Origin: Candidatus Aminicenantota bacterium
Lineage (GTDB): Bacteria > Acidobacteriota > Aminicenantia > Aminicenantales > Aminicenantaceae
DNA length: 40,188 nucleotides
Reading direction: 5' to 3'
Assembly: GCA_011773465.1 (NCBI GenBank)
Contig: WVXO01000031.1
Coordinates: 1-40,188, forward strand
Shown: in pieces, positions 15,845 to 24,533 of the stretch
Position numbering within the stretch: position 1 is the stretch's first letter
Layout: every line of letters starts with the position of its first letter
Position numbers and translations under genes: made by a program
Notes under the pieces: generated by a model
Told to the model about the DNA's origin: nothing
What the model saw: the letters and a program-made list of their open reading frames with translations, nothing else
The model's database searches: none

Positions 15845-17434
15845 ATGAAAAAAATAATTCTCATCGTCTGTTTGATGGTGGTGGCGGCAATAAGCATTAA
15901 AGCCCAAGAAGAGGGCGTTCAGGACAGGCAAAAAACCAAAAATGAACTCTTTGCGGCAGCTAGGAAGGGGGACTTCACAACCGTCAAATACATGTTGGAG
16001 AAATATCCCGACATGAAAAATGCCAAAGAGACCGGTGGCTGGACCCTGCTGCACGTGGCCTACAACAACCGGGAACTGGTCGAATACCTGATTCAAAACG
16101 GGGCGGACATCAAGGCCCGAAGCGATGGCCAGTGGACGCCCTTGCACAGCCAAGCCTATAAAGGGAACCTAGAGGCCGTGGAACTCCTGCTCGAGCATGG
16201 GGCGGACATTGAAGCGATAACGTCTTTCGGCCACACCCCTCTTTTAAGTTCCATCCGTTGGGACCGGATCGAGGTAACAAAATTCCTGATCGATAAGGGA
16301 GCGAATGTCAATCCCACTACAGAACTGGGAAGGACCCCGTTGATCATCAGCGCCATCGAAGGCAATCCCCAGCTGGCCAGGCTGTTCCTCGACAGTGATG
16401 CGGACATCAGCCTCAAGGACAATAACTACAAAAGGACAGCACTGCATTTCGCCGCTCTGTACGGTCAACTTGATATTATCGATGCGCTCGTGAAAAAAGG
16501 CGCCAATGTCAATGAAAGGGATGCGGCCGGGAAAACGGCCCTCGATTACGCCAACCAATATGGCCATGAAAAGGTGGCAAAACTGTTGAAATCCTCGGGA
16601 GCCCAGGGGGACATCGATCCAAAACATTTCGGGTTTTCTCCTTACCTTAAAAAAGCCCTGAAAGAAGGCGAGGCTTATGCCTGGTATATGGGCCATGCCG
16701 GATATGCCGTCAAAATAAAAAACCACTTCCTCCTGTTCAACTACAGCCACGGCTCCGGTGCCGGTCTCCCAGAAGAACCCCGTCTGGCTAACGGACGTAT
16801 CCATCTCGACGAAATTGCCGACTGCCGCACCATCGTTTTTGCCGGAAGCCCACACCACTCGCATCACCATCCCGAAATATTCAACAAATGGCAGAAAATC
16901 CACAAAAACATCACTTTTGTTTACAGCTTCGAGGACAAGCTCGGCAGGAATCCGAGATACTTCAAGGACGTGGAAGGCCCCAAATACATCTATCTGCCCG
17001 ATCGAGAGAAAAAGAACATTGAAGGCGTGAAAGTGGAAACCATCCCGGTGGTTTCGGCTCATGGTAACAAGGGTTCGGGATTCCTTGTGGAGGTGGATGG
17101 ACTGATGATCTTTTACGGCGGCAAACACCTGCTACGCAGTGAATCCCAAAAAGAAGCCTTCCGTAAGCCCATCGACACACTGAAGGAAAGAGGCATAGAA
17201 ATCGACCTGTTGATTCTTCCGGGCAATTTCGCTTTGGGCCGGATTTTTCCCATCAACCTGGAGGGCGTCGACTATGCCGTCAAAACGCTCAAACCTAAAG
17301 CCTTTCTTGCCTCAGGAGGCGATTCGACAGAGTTTGTTCTTTTGGAAGTGGCCGCCACTCTCGAAAAATATAAAGACCATATAAAGATCTTCTGCCCAGA
17401 ACACAGAGGAGATATGTTCATCTTGAAAAATTGA
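15845..17434 (+). CDS. Secreted ankyrin-repeat protein fused to a degenerate metallo-beta-lactamase fold
   Basis: A signal peptide (KKIILIVCLMVVAAISIKAQ) is followed by about six ankyrin repeats (residues about 30-255, with TPLHSQAYKGNLEAVELLL and TALHFAALYGQLDIIDALV as clear examples) and then a UlaG-like MBL-fold domain from about residue 277 to 529. The expected metal motif HxHxDH reads HSHHHP (338-343), losing the Asp and last His, and the position of the usual GD before His reads YGGKH (424-428). The domain therefore probably does not bind a canonical two-metal centre. A strong AAGGAGG precedes the ATG. Export suggests a periplasmic binding or scaffolding role; no substrate can be inferred. 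Confidence 0.85.
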   Translation: MKKIILIVCLMVVAAISIKAQEEGVQDRQKTKNELFAAARKGDFTTVKYMLEKYPDMKNAKETGGWTLLHVAYNNRELVEYLIQNGADIKARSDGQWTPLHSQAYKGNLEAVELLLEHGADIEAITSFGHTPLLSSIRWDRIEVTKFLIDKGANVNPTTELGRTPLIISAIEGNPQLARLFLDSDADISLKDNNYKRTALHFAALYGQLDIIDALVKKGANVNERDAAGKTALDYANQYGHEKVAKLLKSSGAQGDIDPKHFGFSPYLKKALKEGEAYAWYMGHAGYAVKIKNHFLLFNYSHGSGAGLPEEPRLANGRIHLDEIADCRTIVFAGSPHHSHHHPEIFNKWQKIHKNITFVYSFEDKLGRNPRYFKDVEGPKYIYLPDREKKNIEGVKVETIPVVSAHGNKGSGFLVEVDGLMIFYGGKHLLRSESQKEAFRKPIDTLKERGIEIDLLILPGNFALGRIFPINLEGVDYAVKTLKPKAFLASGGDSTEFVLLEVAATLEKYKDHIKIFCPEHRGDMFILKN

Positions 17435-17662
17435 AACAGCTGAAATATCAAGAAAAAGATTGATTTGATCAAGCATATCAGGAGCTCAGTATAAATCATA
17501 AACGAAATATTTTAAGCGTTTGCTTCACCATTTGTTTTTTTGTTATTTCATTAACGGGTCAGGAAATACATGATTATACAAATTAAGACCAAACCTATCC
17601 CCTATCACAAATAAGCCACAAAATCTGCTATAAGAGCTAGTGAGAAAAAGAGAGTTCGTTAA

Positions 17663-17809
17663 GCTAAAAGGAGGAAAACATGCGAGAGATTCTCAGGAGG
17701 ATTAGTAAAAGTAGATTTTGCTTTGGAGGAAGATAGTCTATCCAGCTATAATAAAAGGATTATTGAGGAGATATCGGCAGAAATATTTGCTCTTCCTTCT
17801 CCTTCAGTA
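17663..17809 (+). pseudogene. Possible decayed coding remnant with a stranded ribosome-binding site
   Basis: AAAAGGAGGAAAACATG at 17666-17682 is a textbook start, yet the frame stops after 18 codons (17734). One frame over, the sequence reads on as protein-like text (VDFALEEDSLSSYNKRIIEE, then ISAEIFALPSPSV) into the end of the nitroreductase gene on the other strand. A single indel near 17710 would join the two. I recognise no family. The rest of 17435-17809 shows no gene; it contains TTGAT-TTG-ATCAA at about 17461 and AT-rich sequence. Confidence 0.25.
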
Positions 17810-18652
17810 CTAACATGGATTCCACTCAATGTTCGGCTTCCTACGCGGCACCACTCGGCGGAAGTTCCAGGCCGGATATCCAAGAGTAAGTAGAACATGC
17901 ACCTCTTTTTCGTCAGGTATACCGAGGACTTCGTGCTGCAGATGGGGGAACTCTTCAAGAAGCAACTGGATGCTTCCTATATGACAAGTCCCCAGCCCCA
18001 TCCGCTCTGCTGCTAGAGTGATGTTGTAGGCAGCATATGTTGCTTCCTCACGGGCGCAAACAAAGCCTTTATCACAGAATCCGGCCAGGATTACAGGAGC
18101 ATTGAAAAAGAATCGTTTTTTCTTTTGTAGTCCTTCTTCGATGAATCGATCGATTTCTTCGATGGAAAGTCCTCCCAGAAATTTAGAGGCGTCCCGCCCC
18201 TCTTTGGTGCTAAGCCTGACTTCGTCAAGAGTACGCTGGAGTAATTTTATGATGTTATGTTCATTATCCAAAACGATCCAATCTAGAAATTGGCGATTTT
18301 CGCCGGTTGGAATATATCTTGAACAAAAGATCAAATCCTGGATCAACTTGCGGGGAACCTGACGCGCTTGATATCTACGATAAGAACGGCGAGCTCGAAA
18401 TGCTGTTAACAGCATTTCCAGGGATGGAAGCTGCTTAGGATCGATCAGAGGACACTCCTGAAGAGGAATCTCTTCATGATTGATAGAGTCAGTTGTGCAT
18501 ACAGCGAGGCAGTGACCACACAAGCGGCATTTCTCAGGATGGATCACATGTGGTCCATCCTCTTTCATCCCGAATACATCTCGAGCATAGCAGATGTCTG
18601 CACACGCTCCACACTGAATGCAAGAATCCCGGTTGATAGAGATCATGGCCAT
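17810..18652 (-). CDS. Ferredoxin-nitroreductase fusion flavoprotein
   Basis: An N-terminal bacterial-type 2[4Fe-4S] ferredoxin domain has CxxCxxCxxxC at Cys11/14/17/21 and again at Cys42/45/48/52. It is fused to an FMN-binding nitroreductase fold (about 85-280) with RARRSYRRYQARQVPR at the flavin phosphate site, RYIPTGENRQFLDW, AAYNITLAAERMGLGTCHIG and the closing LTLGYPAWNFRRVVPRR. Likely a cytoplasmic flavoprotein whose flavin is reduced from ferredoxin-type clusters; the physiological substrate is unknown. GGAG lies eight bases before the ATG at 18652. It stands alone on the minus strand, separated from ctpA by palindromic repeats. Confidence 0.9.
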   Translation of the reverse strand: MAMISINRDSCIQCGACADICYARDVFGMKEDGPHVIHPEKCRLCGHCLAVCTTDSINHEEIPLQECPLIDPKQLPSLEMLLTAFRARRSYRRYQARQVPRKLIQDLIFCSRYIPTGENRQFLDWIVLDNEHNIIKLLQRTLDEVRLSTKEGRDASKFLGGLSIEEIDRFIEEGLQKKKRFFFNAPVILAGFCDKGFVCAREEATYAAYNITLAAERMGLGTCHIGSIQLLLEEFPHLQHEVLGIPDEKEVHVLLTLGYPAWNFRRVVPRRKPNIEWNPC

Positions 18653-18728
18653 GGTTGCTTCTCCAACTTAAATTTAAATCATTTTATCCTATCTTTCCTA
18701 TTTTAAATAAAAAAATATACCTAAAAAA

Positions 18729-18755
18729 GGTGGGTTTGATGAATCAAACCCCTAC
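18729..18755. repeat. Family A palindrome
   Basis: GGTGGGTTTGAT ... ATCAAACCCCTAC. Same orientation as the copy at 18797-18823, so this pair is a direct rather than head-to-head arrangement. Confidence 0.8.
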
Positions 18756-18796
18756 AATATAAATTAAATCCCTGCAAACAATTGATATATAAAAAA

Positions 18797-18823
18797 GGTG
18801 GGTTTGATGAATCAAACCCCTAC
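18797..18823. repeat. Family A palindrome
   Basis: Identical core to the copy at 18729-18755, 41 bp downstream, in the gap between ctpA and the nitroreductase gene. Confidence 0.8.
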
Positions 18824-18839
18824 AATAATGGAATTGATA

Positions 18840-18862
18840 AAAATGGGGCCTGGCCCCATTTT
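18840..18862 (-). terminator. Family B palindrome acting as probable ctpA terminator
   Basis: AAAATGGGGCC-T-GGCCCCATTTT is a perfect 11-bp GC-cored hairpin. It sits 11 bases after the ctpA stop codon and is followed by a T-run on the minus strand, as expected for an intrinsic terminator. A duplicated right half (ATGGCCCCATTTTA) at 18863-18876 reaches into the ctpA stop codon. Confidence 0.6.
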
Positions 18863-18873
18863 ATGGCCCCATT

Positions 18874-20436
18874 TTATTTTTCGATGAGGGCTGAAGCTTC
18901 GGGTAAAACTTCTATCGCTTTTAAAACAACAGGATCGCTTTTCCGGTAAACCTTTATCCCTTCCTCCATACCCCAGAGTGAAGAGAATATCTCTCTTTCC
19001 AGTTCTCTCTTTATTTCTTCTTTCGCCTCTTCAAATTGATTTGAGTCATAATCAATCTTACTTTCTCTAAGATAGTTCTTGAAATCTTCCATAACCAGAG
19101 AGCCGACAATAAAATCTCTTCCTACAGCTTTTTTTCTGCCGGGATCTTTTTCCCGTTTCTGGCTTTTTGGGGGAAAGCTGATTGTTTTCGACAGAGGAGT
19201 ATTTTTGTTCGTGAACCTTTGAGCATAGGAGAAAAAGGCTCCCTTAATCAGCAGCTCTGCTGTTATAGTCTTGAAAGAGAATTTCACCTCATAATCAGGG
19301 GATATTCCTCCCTGGCCCAGAACCTCTCTACCTCTTGAAGTAAACCTGACTTCTCTTTCTCCTTGAATTCTTCTTGTGAACCTATAATCTTCAAGATGAG
19401 TATAATCTCTCTGGATTGACCTGCCGCTCGGCGTAAAATATTTTGCAGTCGTCAGGGCAACCGCAGCATTGAGAGAAAGAGGGTGAACTGTCTGAACCAG
19501 CCCTTTTCCAAAGGAGGTTTCGCCCACGATAAAACCTCTATCATTATCCTTTATGGCTCCGCTTACGATTTCGGGAGCGCTGGCACTTCCTCTATTTATC
19601 AGGATGACAAGGGGAATCTTTTCATATTGATTGTTGTATATGGCTCGGAATTCTTTATTGTATTCCTTGTTTTTCCCTTTCATGGAAACAATAAGAGTGC
19701 CTCTCGGCAGAAATTCATCCGAAATCTCTATTGATTGAATAAAAGTGCCGCCACCGTTCGTCCTCATATCAAGAATGAGCTCCTTCATTCCCTGGCTGAC
19801 TAAAGACTTCATTTTTTCTTCAAATTCCTTGGTCGTGGTTGCAGAAAAATTTCGGATGAAAATGTATCCAATCCCGTCTTGAAGCATAAAGGAATAGGGA
19901 ACACTGTAAAGAGGGATCTCCTCCCTCTTTATGGTTAAATCAAAAGGCCTTTCCATTGCCTCACGGACAACCGTTATGCTGACCTTGGTTCCCTTAGGGC
20001 CCCTTAACCTCAGCATTGCTTCGTAACTCGATATTGGCTTTGTGCTCTCGCCGTTAATATGAGAAATAACATCTCCGGCCTGAATGCCCAACCTGTAGGC
20101 AGGCCCTCCTTCGATGGGAGAGATCACTACCAAACGTTCTTCCTGCTTCTGGATTATGATTCCCAGGCCGTGATATTTCCCCACGTGTTCTTCTCTCAAC
20201 CGAGAGAAATGACGTGGATCGAGAAAATAAGAATGAGGATCCAGAGTCTGAAGCATCCCTTTTATAGAAGAATAGGCAAGCTGCTTTTGGTCAATGTTAC
20301 GATAGTAGTTTTTTTCTATGAGGGAAACAATGGAGGATACCTTCTCAAAATATGGACTCCAGATGTCCTCCATCCGAGCAGGAACGAGGATGAGCACAAA
20401 GATCAAAGCAAACAGCAAAATTATCTTTCTTTTCAT
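18874..20436 (-). CDS. C-terminal processing peptidase, S41 family (CtpA type)
   Basis: Periplasmic serine protease with an N-terminal signal or anchor (KRKIILLFALIFVLILVPA), a PDZ domain (about 80-170, GLGIIIQKQEERLVVISPI and RLGIQAGDVISHING) and an S41 catalytic core. Nucleophile Ser286 lies in GSASAPEI and the general base Lys311 in ETSFGKG, 25 residues apart as in plant D1 processing protease. An extra C-terminal region (about 380-520) is rich in Lys and Glu. I chose ATG at 20436 over the TTG at 20466 because the signal peptide begins there and the predicted promoter (20457-20485) overlaps the upstream codons. Divergent from tatA. Confidence 0.9.
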   Translation of the reverse strand: MKRKIILLFALIFVLILVPARMEDIWSPYFEKVSSIVSLIEKNYYRNIDQKQLAYSSIKGMLQTLDPHSYFLDPRHFSRLREEHVGKYHGLGIIIQKQEERLVVISPIEGGPAYRLGIQAGDVISHINGESTKPISSYEAMLRLRGPKGTKVSITVVREAMERPFDLTIKREEIPLYSVPYSFMLQDGIGYIFIRNFSATTTKEFEEKMKSLVSQGMKELILDMRTNGGGTFIQSIEISDEFLPRGTLIVSMKGKNKEYNKEFRAIYNNQYEKIPLVILINRGSASAPEIVSGAIKDNDRGFIVGETSFGKGLVQTVHPLSLNAAVALTTAKYFTPSGRSIQRDYTHLEDYRFTRRIQGEREVRFTSRGREVLGQGGISPDYEVKFSFKTITAELLIKGAFFSYAQRFTNKNTPLSKTISFPPKSQKREKDPGRKKAVGRDFIVGSLVMEDFKNYLRESKIDYDSNQFEEAKEEIKRELEREIFSSLWGMEEGIKVYRKSDPVVLKAIEVLPEASALIEK

Positions 20437-20456
20437 TTCTGTCTCAGTCCACTCAA

Positions 20457-20485
20457 ATACTACCAAAGCCTACTGGTCTTGTAAA
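20457..20485 (-). promoter_or_regulatory. Predicted sigma-70 promoter of ctpA
   Basis: On the minus strand TTTACA (20480-20485), a 17-bp spacer and TAGTAT (20457-20462). Supports the ATG at 20436 as the start. Confidence 0.45.
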
Positions 20486-20518
20486 GTTATTGTTGACTTA
20501 TGAAAAAACGATGCTTAC

Positions 20519-20547
20519 TTGACTTAATCTGGTTGAACGGCTATATT
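20519..20547 (+). promoter_or_regulatory. Predicted sigma-70 promoter of the tat operon
   Basis: TTGACT (20519-20524), a 17-bp spacer and TATATT (20542-20547), each one base off consensus. Transcription would start near 20554, excluding the longer tatA frame from 20500 and giving a 30-base leader to the ATG at 20584. Confidence 0.6.
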
Positions 20548-20583
20548 TCCATAAGCATTCAGGACTCAAAAGAAAAGAAAGAA

Positions 20584-20829
20584 ATGTTCGGAAACATAGG
20601 ATTTCCTGAATTACTCATCATTCTCGCCATTGCCCTTCTCATCTTTGGGCCTAAAAAGCTTCCCGAAGTGGGAAGGTCTATAGGTAGGGCGCTGCGAGAA
20701 TTCAGAAAAACATCCGATGAAATCAAAGAAAAGATAGAAGAAGAAATCCAAGTTGAAGAGTTTAGAGACATAAAGGAAGAGATTAAAAAGGATATTGAAG
20801 AAAATGAGGAAGGGAAAAAAGTCTCCTGA
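20584..20829 (+). CDS. tatA: Twin-arginine translocase subunit TatA/E
   Basis: 81-residue subunit forming the protein-conducting part of the Tat translocase. A short membrane helix ([14 protein letters not shown]) is followed by the hinge [14 protein letters not shown], an amphipathic helix ([17 protein letters not shown]) and an acidic tail. The ATG at 20584 matches the family N terminus ([13 protein letters not shown]); upstream codons lie in the predicted promoter. Overlaps tatC, so the two are coupled. With one TatA-type protein and TatC but no visible TatB, it may be a two-component system. Confidence 0.93.
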   Translation: MFGNIGFPELLIILAIALLIFGPKKLPEVGRSIGRALREFRKTSDEIKEKIEEEIQVEEFRDIKEEIKKDIEENEEGKKVS

Positions 20830-21577
20830 CCGTATGACCTTCCTCGAACATCTCGAAGATCTCAGAAAAAGGATATTTTACTCCTTCATCGCCATCATCG
20901 TCGCTGTCATCCCAGCCTGGTTTTTCAGTAAAGATATCTATAAAATCTTGGCCCTTCCGGTCACCCAATTTCTTCCTGAAGACACAAAAATGGCCTATAC
21001 AACACTAACAGCTCCCTTTATGCTCTACATCAAAGTTTCTTTCTTAACATCGATATTTATCACTTCGCCTTTTATCTTTCTCCAATTCTGGATGTTCGTT
21101 GCTCCTGGTCTCTACAAGAAAGAAAAAAAATATGTTATTCCGTTTGTTTTATTCACAACGATCTTTTTTTCCCTCGGTGCTCTCTTCGGCTACTTTGTGG
21201 TCTTCCCCTGGGCCTGCCGCTTTTTCCTTGGTATGGGGGCTGATTTTGAGCCTGTTATCACGGTTGATAAATATTTCAGCCTGGCTCTCCGGGTACTCTT
21301 AGGAATCGCTCTGGTTTTTGAATTGCCCACTCTCGTTTTCTTCCTATCCCGTATCGGGATTGTTACTTCCAGATGGATGATAAAAAATTTCAAGTACGCA
21401 GTCTTGGTTGTTTTTATCATTGCTGCTATTATCACTCCCACTCCAGATATGGTCACCCAAAGTATCATCGCTGTTCCTATGTTAGCTCTTTACGGCTTGA
21501 GCATTCTGATTGCCTTCCTTTCAGAAAAAAGAAGAAAAAGAGAAAATAAAAAAGCTGAAGAAGAATTAGCCGGATAA
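20804..21577 (+). CDS. tatC: Twin-arginine translocase subunit TatC
   Basis: Receptor subunit of the Tat system that binds twin-arginine signal peptides. Six membrane segments and the conserved N-terminal [13 protein letters not shown] and central [12 protein letters not shown] and [12 protein letters not shown] blocks are present. Start uncertain: TTG 20795, ATG 20804 and ATG 20834 are all in frame; I prefer ATG 20804, which overlaps tatA by 26 bp and keeps the basic N terminus. About 257 residues, a typical length. The charged tail is rich in Lys, Arg and Glu. Confidence 0.93.
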   Translation: MRKGKKSPDRMTFLEHLEDLRKRIFYSFIAIIVAVIPAWFFSKDIYKILALPVTQFLPEDTKMAYTTLTAPFMLYIKVSFLTSIFITSPFIFLQFWMFVAPGLYKKEKKYVIPFVLFTTIFFSLGALFGYFVVFPWACRFFLGMGADFEPVITVDKYFSLALRVLLGIALVFELPTLVFFLSRIGIVTSRWMIKNFKYAVLVVFIIAAIITPTPDMVTQSIIAVPMLALYGLSILIAFLSEKRRKRENKKAEEELAG

Positions 21578-21600
21578 TTAGATTTCTTACAGACCAAAGA

Positions 21601-22884
21601 ATGAGGAAAAAAGAGAAGGTTATTGTTCGCAGGGCTCTGGATTACAATCCAGAAAATATCAAAAAAATTGTCCGGGAAGGCCTGGGCGAGTTTGGTCTTA
21701 GTTCGAAAGTAAAGGGAAGAATCACCATCAAGCCTAATGTGGTCATGGCTCACCATAAGGTCGCTCCCTCAGCATTTACCCGCCCAGAATTTCTCAACGG
21801 TCTCCTCGGTGCCTTGACGGATGGGAAAAAAGATACTCAGAAAATCGTTCTGGCTGAAAAAACCGGAGCAGGGCTTCCCACCACCAGGATGTTCAGGAGA
21901 GCTGGTTACTACAATCTTAAAAAAAAATACAGAATTAAGCTCGTTCCGATAGAAGAATCCAGAAAGAGGACCATACGCCTTCAAAAAGGAGAAGTTCACG
22001 AAGAAGTGACCACGGCCCGAGAAATTGTGGACAATGATTTTCTCGTCTATGCACCAAAACTTAAAAGCAATGTGCTGTGTCAGGGCCTGACAGCAGCCAT
22101 AAAGCTCAACATGGGACTCCTCCTGGACAGAAAAAGATTGTGGAATCACAATTTTAACCTGGATAAGAAAATAGCCGATCTCCTGGAAGTAGGCTTCCCG
22201 GATTTTATCGCCACAGATGCTATTGAAATTTCCCTTGGAGGGAATCAGCTTACTCAACACGGAAGGCGCTTAGGGATAATCCTGATGGCCACAAATCCTG
22301 TAGCCCACGATGTTGTCTGTTCTCATATCCTTCACCTTGATCCTGAGCATATTCAGTATCTCCGTCTTGCCCAAGAAAGGGGCTACGGCTCACTCAGCCT
22401 TGATGATATCGAGATCAAAGGCGATATACCTCTCGAAGAAATCAGGCAAAAAACAAAAAATTTGGATCTCGGCGTGGTTAGAGTGGATGAAGTTAACTGC
22501 AATATAAGAACAATTGCTGGCGAACCCTATTGCCCTGGCGGATGTCATGGTATTTTTTTGGACTGGCTATATATGTTTAAAGACAGAAAGCCTGAACTCT
22601 GGAAGAATCTTCCTGCATGGACAGTTGTCATAGGTAAGCATTCAGGCGATGTCTCGGCTTCTAAATTGATGGTTATAGGCACCTGCTCTGAGATCCAGGG
22701 AAAGGTTCGAGCTCGAAAGAAAAGAAAAATCAGAGGCTGCCCGCCAAGGCACAAAGACCTCGTCCTCTTGTTTTTCTTAAAAGCTGGAATTCTCAATCCC
22801 CTTTTCAGGTTTGATATTATCATCGATGCTTATTTTTTCCTTTTTATCTCCTGGTGTAAAAGATTTATCAAAGGCAGGTTGTAA
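21601..22884 (+). CDS. DUF362 domain protein with candidate Fe-S cysteines
   Basis: 427-residue protein of the DUF362 family, whose biochemical role is unsettled (several members are associated with iron-sulfur proteins). Seen: the ITIKPNVVMAHHK start of the domain, NDFLVYAPKLKSN, CQGLTAAIKLNMGLL, and TDAIEISLGGNQLTQHGRRLGIILMATNPVAHD. Five cysteines cluster after residue 300: Cys300, Cys311, Cys315 (CPGGC), Cys362 and Cys380 (GCPPRH), consistent with a metal or cluster site. The last 40 residues are hydrophobic and may touch the membrane. 23 bp after tatC and 5 bp before an aldehyde dehydrogenase, so probably one operon. Confidence 0.8.
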   Translation: MRKKEKVIVRRALDYNPENIKKIVREGLGEFGLSSKVKGRITIKPNVVMAHHKVAPSAFTRPEFLNGLLGALTDGKKDTQKIVLAEKTGAGLPTTRMFRRAGYYNLKKKYRIKLVPIEESRKRTIRLQKGEVHEEVTTAREIVDNDFLVYAPKLKSNVLCQGLTAAIKLNMGLLLDRKRLWNHNFNLDKKIADLLEVGFPDFIATDAIEISLGGNQLTQHGRRLGIILMATNPVAHDVVCSHILHLDPEHIQYLRLAQERGYGSLSLDDIEIKGDIPLEEIRQKTKNLDLGVVRVDEVNCNIRTIAGEPYCPGGCHGIFLDWLYMFKDRKPELWKNLPAWTVVIGKHSGDVSASKLMVIGTCSEIQGKVRARKKRKIRGCPPRHKDLVLLFFLKAGILNPLFRFDIIIDAYFFLFISWCKRFIKGRL

Positions 22885-22889
22885 GGTCT

Positions 22890-24533
22890 ATGGACGGAAG
22901 GCTCATAATCGAAAACAACCGGGTTGAAACCAAAGAGAAAATTAAATCCTTTAATCCTGCCACTCTAGAATCTGTGGGTGAAGCCTGCCTCGCTTCTCCT
23001 GCAAAATGCCAGGAGGCGGTTCAAGCAGCGAAAAGGGCTTATCCGCTCTGGAAAGAACTTTCCTGGGAGAAAAAAAGAGATGTTTTCCGAAGGGCAAAAA
23101 AGATCCTCCTCCGGAGAAGCAGCGAGGTGGCCCAGCTCTTAACCCTTGAGAAAGGCTCACCCCTTCCGGAGTCCTTATCAGTAGAAGTCATGGGAGGTCT
23201 CGAAGTCCTGGACTATTACAGCCAGAATTTGAGGAAATCATTAAAGTCAACGAAGGCGAAACATAATATTGTTCTTTTTTTCCACAAAAAAAGTTCCTTT
23301 CATTTTCAGCCATTAGGAGTAACACTCGTCATCTCCCCTTGGAATTTTCCTTTCATTATTCCTTTTTACGATATCATTGCTGCCCTGGCTACGGGGAACA
23401 CAGTGGTCTTCAGACCGTCGACATCAACGCCTTTGGTTGGACTTCTGATAGGAGACATTTTATTAGAGGCCGGTCTGCCTCCCGGCGTTTTGAATATCGT
23501 CAACTGCAAAGTCGCCCAGGCAGAAGATTTAATATTGAGCAAGGATGTTGAGACAGTCATGTTTACCGGGAGCGTTCCCACGGGAAAAAGAATTATGGAG
23601 CTCGCCAGCCAAAATTTACATAATATTGTACTGGAGCTGGGAGGAAAAGACCCCATGATTATTCTCAAGGATGCAGACCTTGAGAGAGCATCCAGGGGAG
23701 CGGTCTGGAGCGCTTTCATGAATGCGGGCCAAAGCTGCGCTTCTGTCGAGAGAGTCTATGTTGCTCAAGAAATTGCAGACGAATTTATAAGCAAAGTTTT
23801 GAATCACGCTAAAAAGTTAAAGGTGGGCAATCCTCTTGAACCTGAAGTTGATATGGGTCCTATGGCCAATCTCAGCCAGCTAAAAGTTGTAGAGGAACAG
23901 GTAGAGGATGCAGTAAGAAAAGGAGCGCAAGTGCTATTGGGAGGACAAAAGATAGAAAACCTCCCCGGTTACTTTTTCCAACCGACCGTTCTCTCCGAGG
24001 TCAATCACTCGATGAAAGTCATGCAGGAGGAGACCTTCGGTCCGGTCCTTCCTATCATACCTTTTTCTGAACCAGAAGAAGCTGTTTCCCTGGCTAACGA
24101 TTCCCGGTTCGGGTTGACTGCCTCTATCTGGACAAGAAGCAAGAAAATGGCATCCTGGATGGCTGAGAGAATCGAAGCAGGTACCGTGACCGTGAACGAT
24201 CACATGTTTTCCTTTATGGAACCCGGGGCAATATGGGGAGGAGTGAAGCAAACTGGAAAAGGATACACCCATGGACAGTTCGGCCTTCAGAAACTTGTGA
24301 ATATCAAATATATCAGTCTCGATCTTGCTAAAAAAAAGACCCAGATCTGGTGGTATCCCTACAGCGCAGACTGGCCAAAGGTTTTGGATAAATCATTTGT
24401 CCTTTTTTACGACGACCGGCTTTTTAAAAAAATTAAGGCTACCTTTTCCCTCTTATCTTACTGGTCTCTGATAAAAGCTGGAACTCCGATTCTTAATTTT
24501 ATAAAAGGTATTCCCAGATTCTTAAAAAAATGA
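22890..24533 (+). CDS. Aldehyde dehydrogenase family protein
   Basis: NAD(P)-dependent oxidation of an aldehyde. The 547 residues carry the Rossmann segment PWNFPFIIPFYDIIAALATGN, VMFTGSVPTGKRI, the catalytic Glu249 in LELGGKDP, the nucleophile Cys283 in NAGQSC, and EETFGPVLPIIPF. The lysine normally found in KPSExTP is Arg175 (FRPSTSTP). A C-terminal extension (about 500-547) is hydrophobic and basic, reminiscent of membrane-associated fatty aldehyde dehydrogenases; that points weakly to a long-chain aldehyde. Starts 5 bp after the DUF362 gene and overlaps the next kinase by 4 bp. Confidence 0.9.
   Translation: MDGRLIIENNRVETKEKIKSFNPATLESVGEACLASPAKCQEAVQAAKRAYPLWKELSWEKKRDVFRRAKKILLRRSSEVAQLLTLEKGSPLPESLSVEVMGGLEVLDYYSQNLRKSLKSTKAKHNIVLFFHKKSSFHFQPLGVTLVISPWNFPFIIPFYDIIAALATGNTVVFRPSTSTPLVGLLIGDILLEAGLPPGVLNIVNCKVAQAEDLILSKDVETVMFTGSVPTGKRIMELASQNLHNIVLELGGKDPMIILKDADLERASRGAVWSAFMNAGQSCASVERVYVAQEIADEFISKVLNHAKKLKVGNPLEPEVDMGPMANLSQLKVVEEQVEDAVRKGAQVLLGGQKIENLPGYFFQPTVLSEVNHSMKVMQEETFGPVLPIIPFSEPEEAVSLANDSRFGLTASIWTRSKKMASWMAERIEAGTVTVNDHMFSFMEPGAIWGGVKQTGKGYTHGQFGLQKLVNIKYISLDLAKKKTQIWWYPYSADWPKVLDKSFVLFYDDRLFKKIKATFSLLSYWSLIKAGTPILNFIKGIPRFLKK

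Noticed and set aside
16244-17128. 294-codon minus-strand ORF opposite the ankyrin/MBL gene
   Set aside because: A shadow of the ankyrin gene's codon pattern; no ribosome site and no coherent motif, while the plus-strand frame has clear domains.
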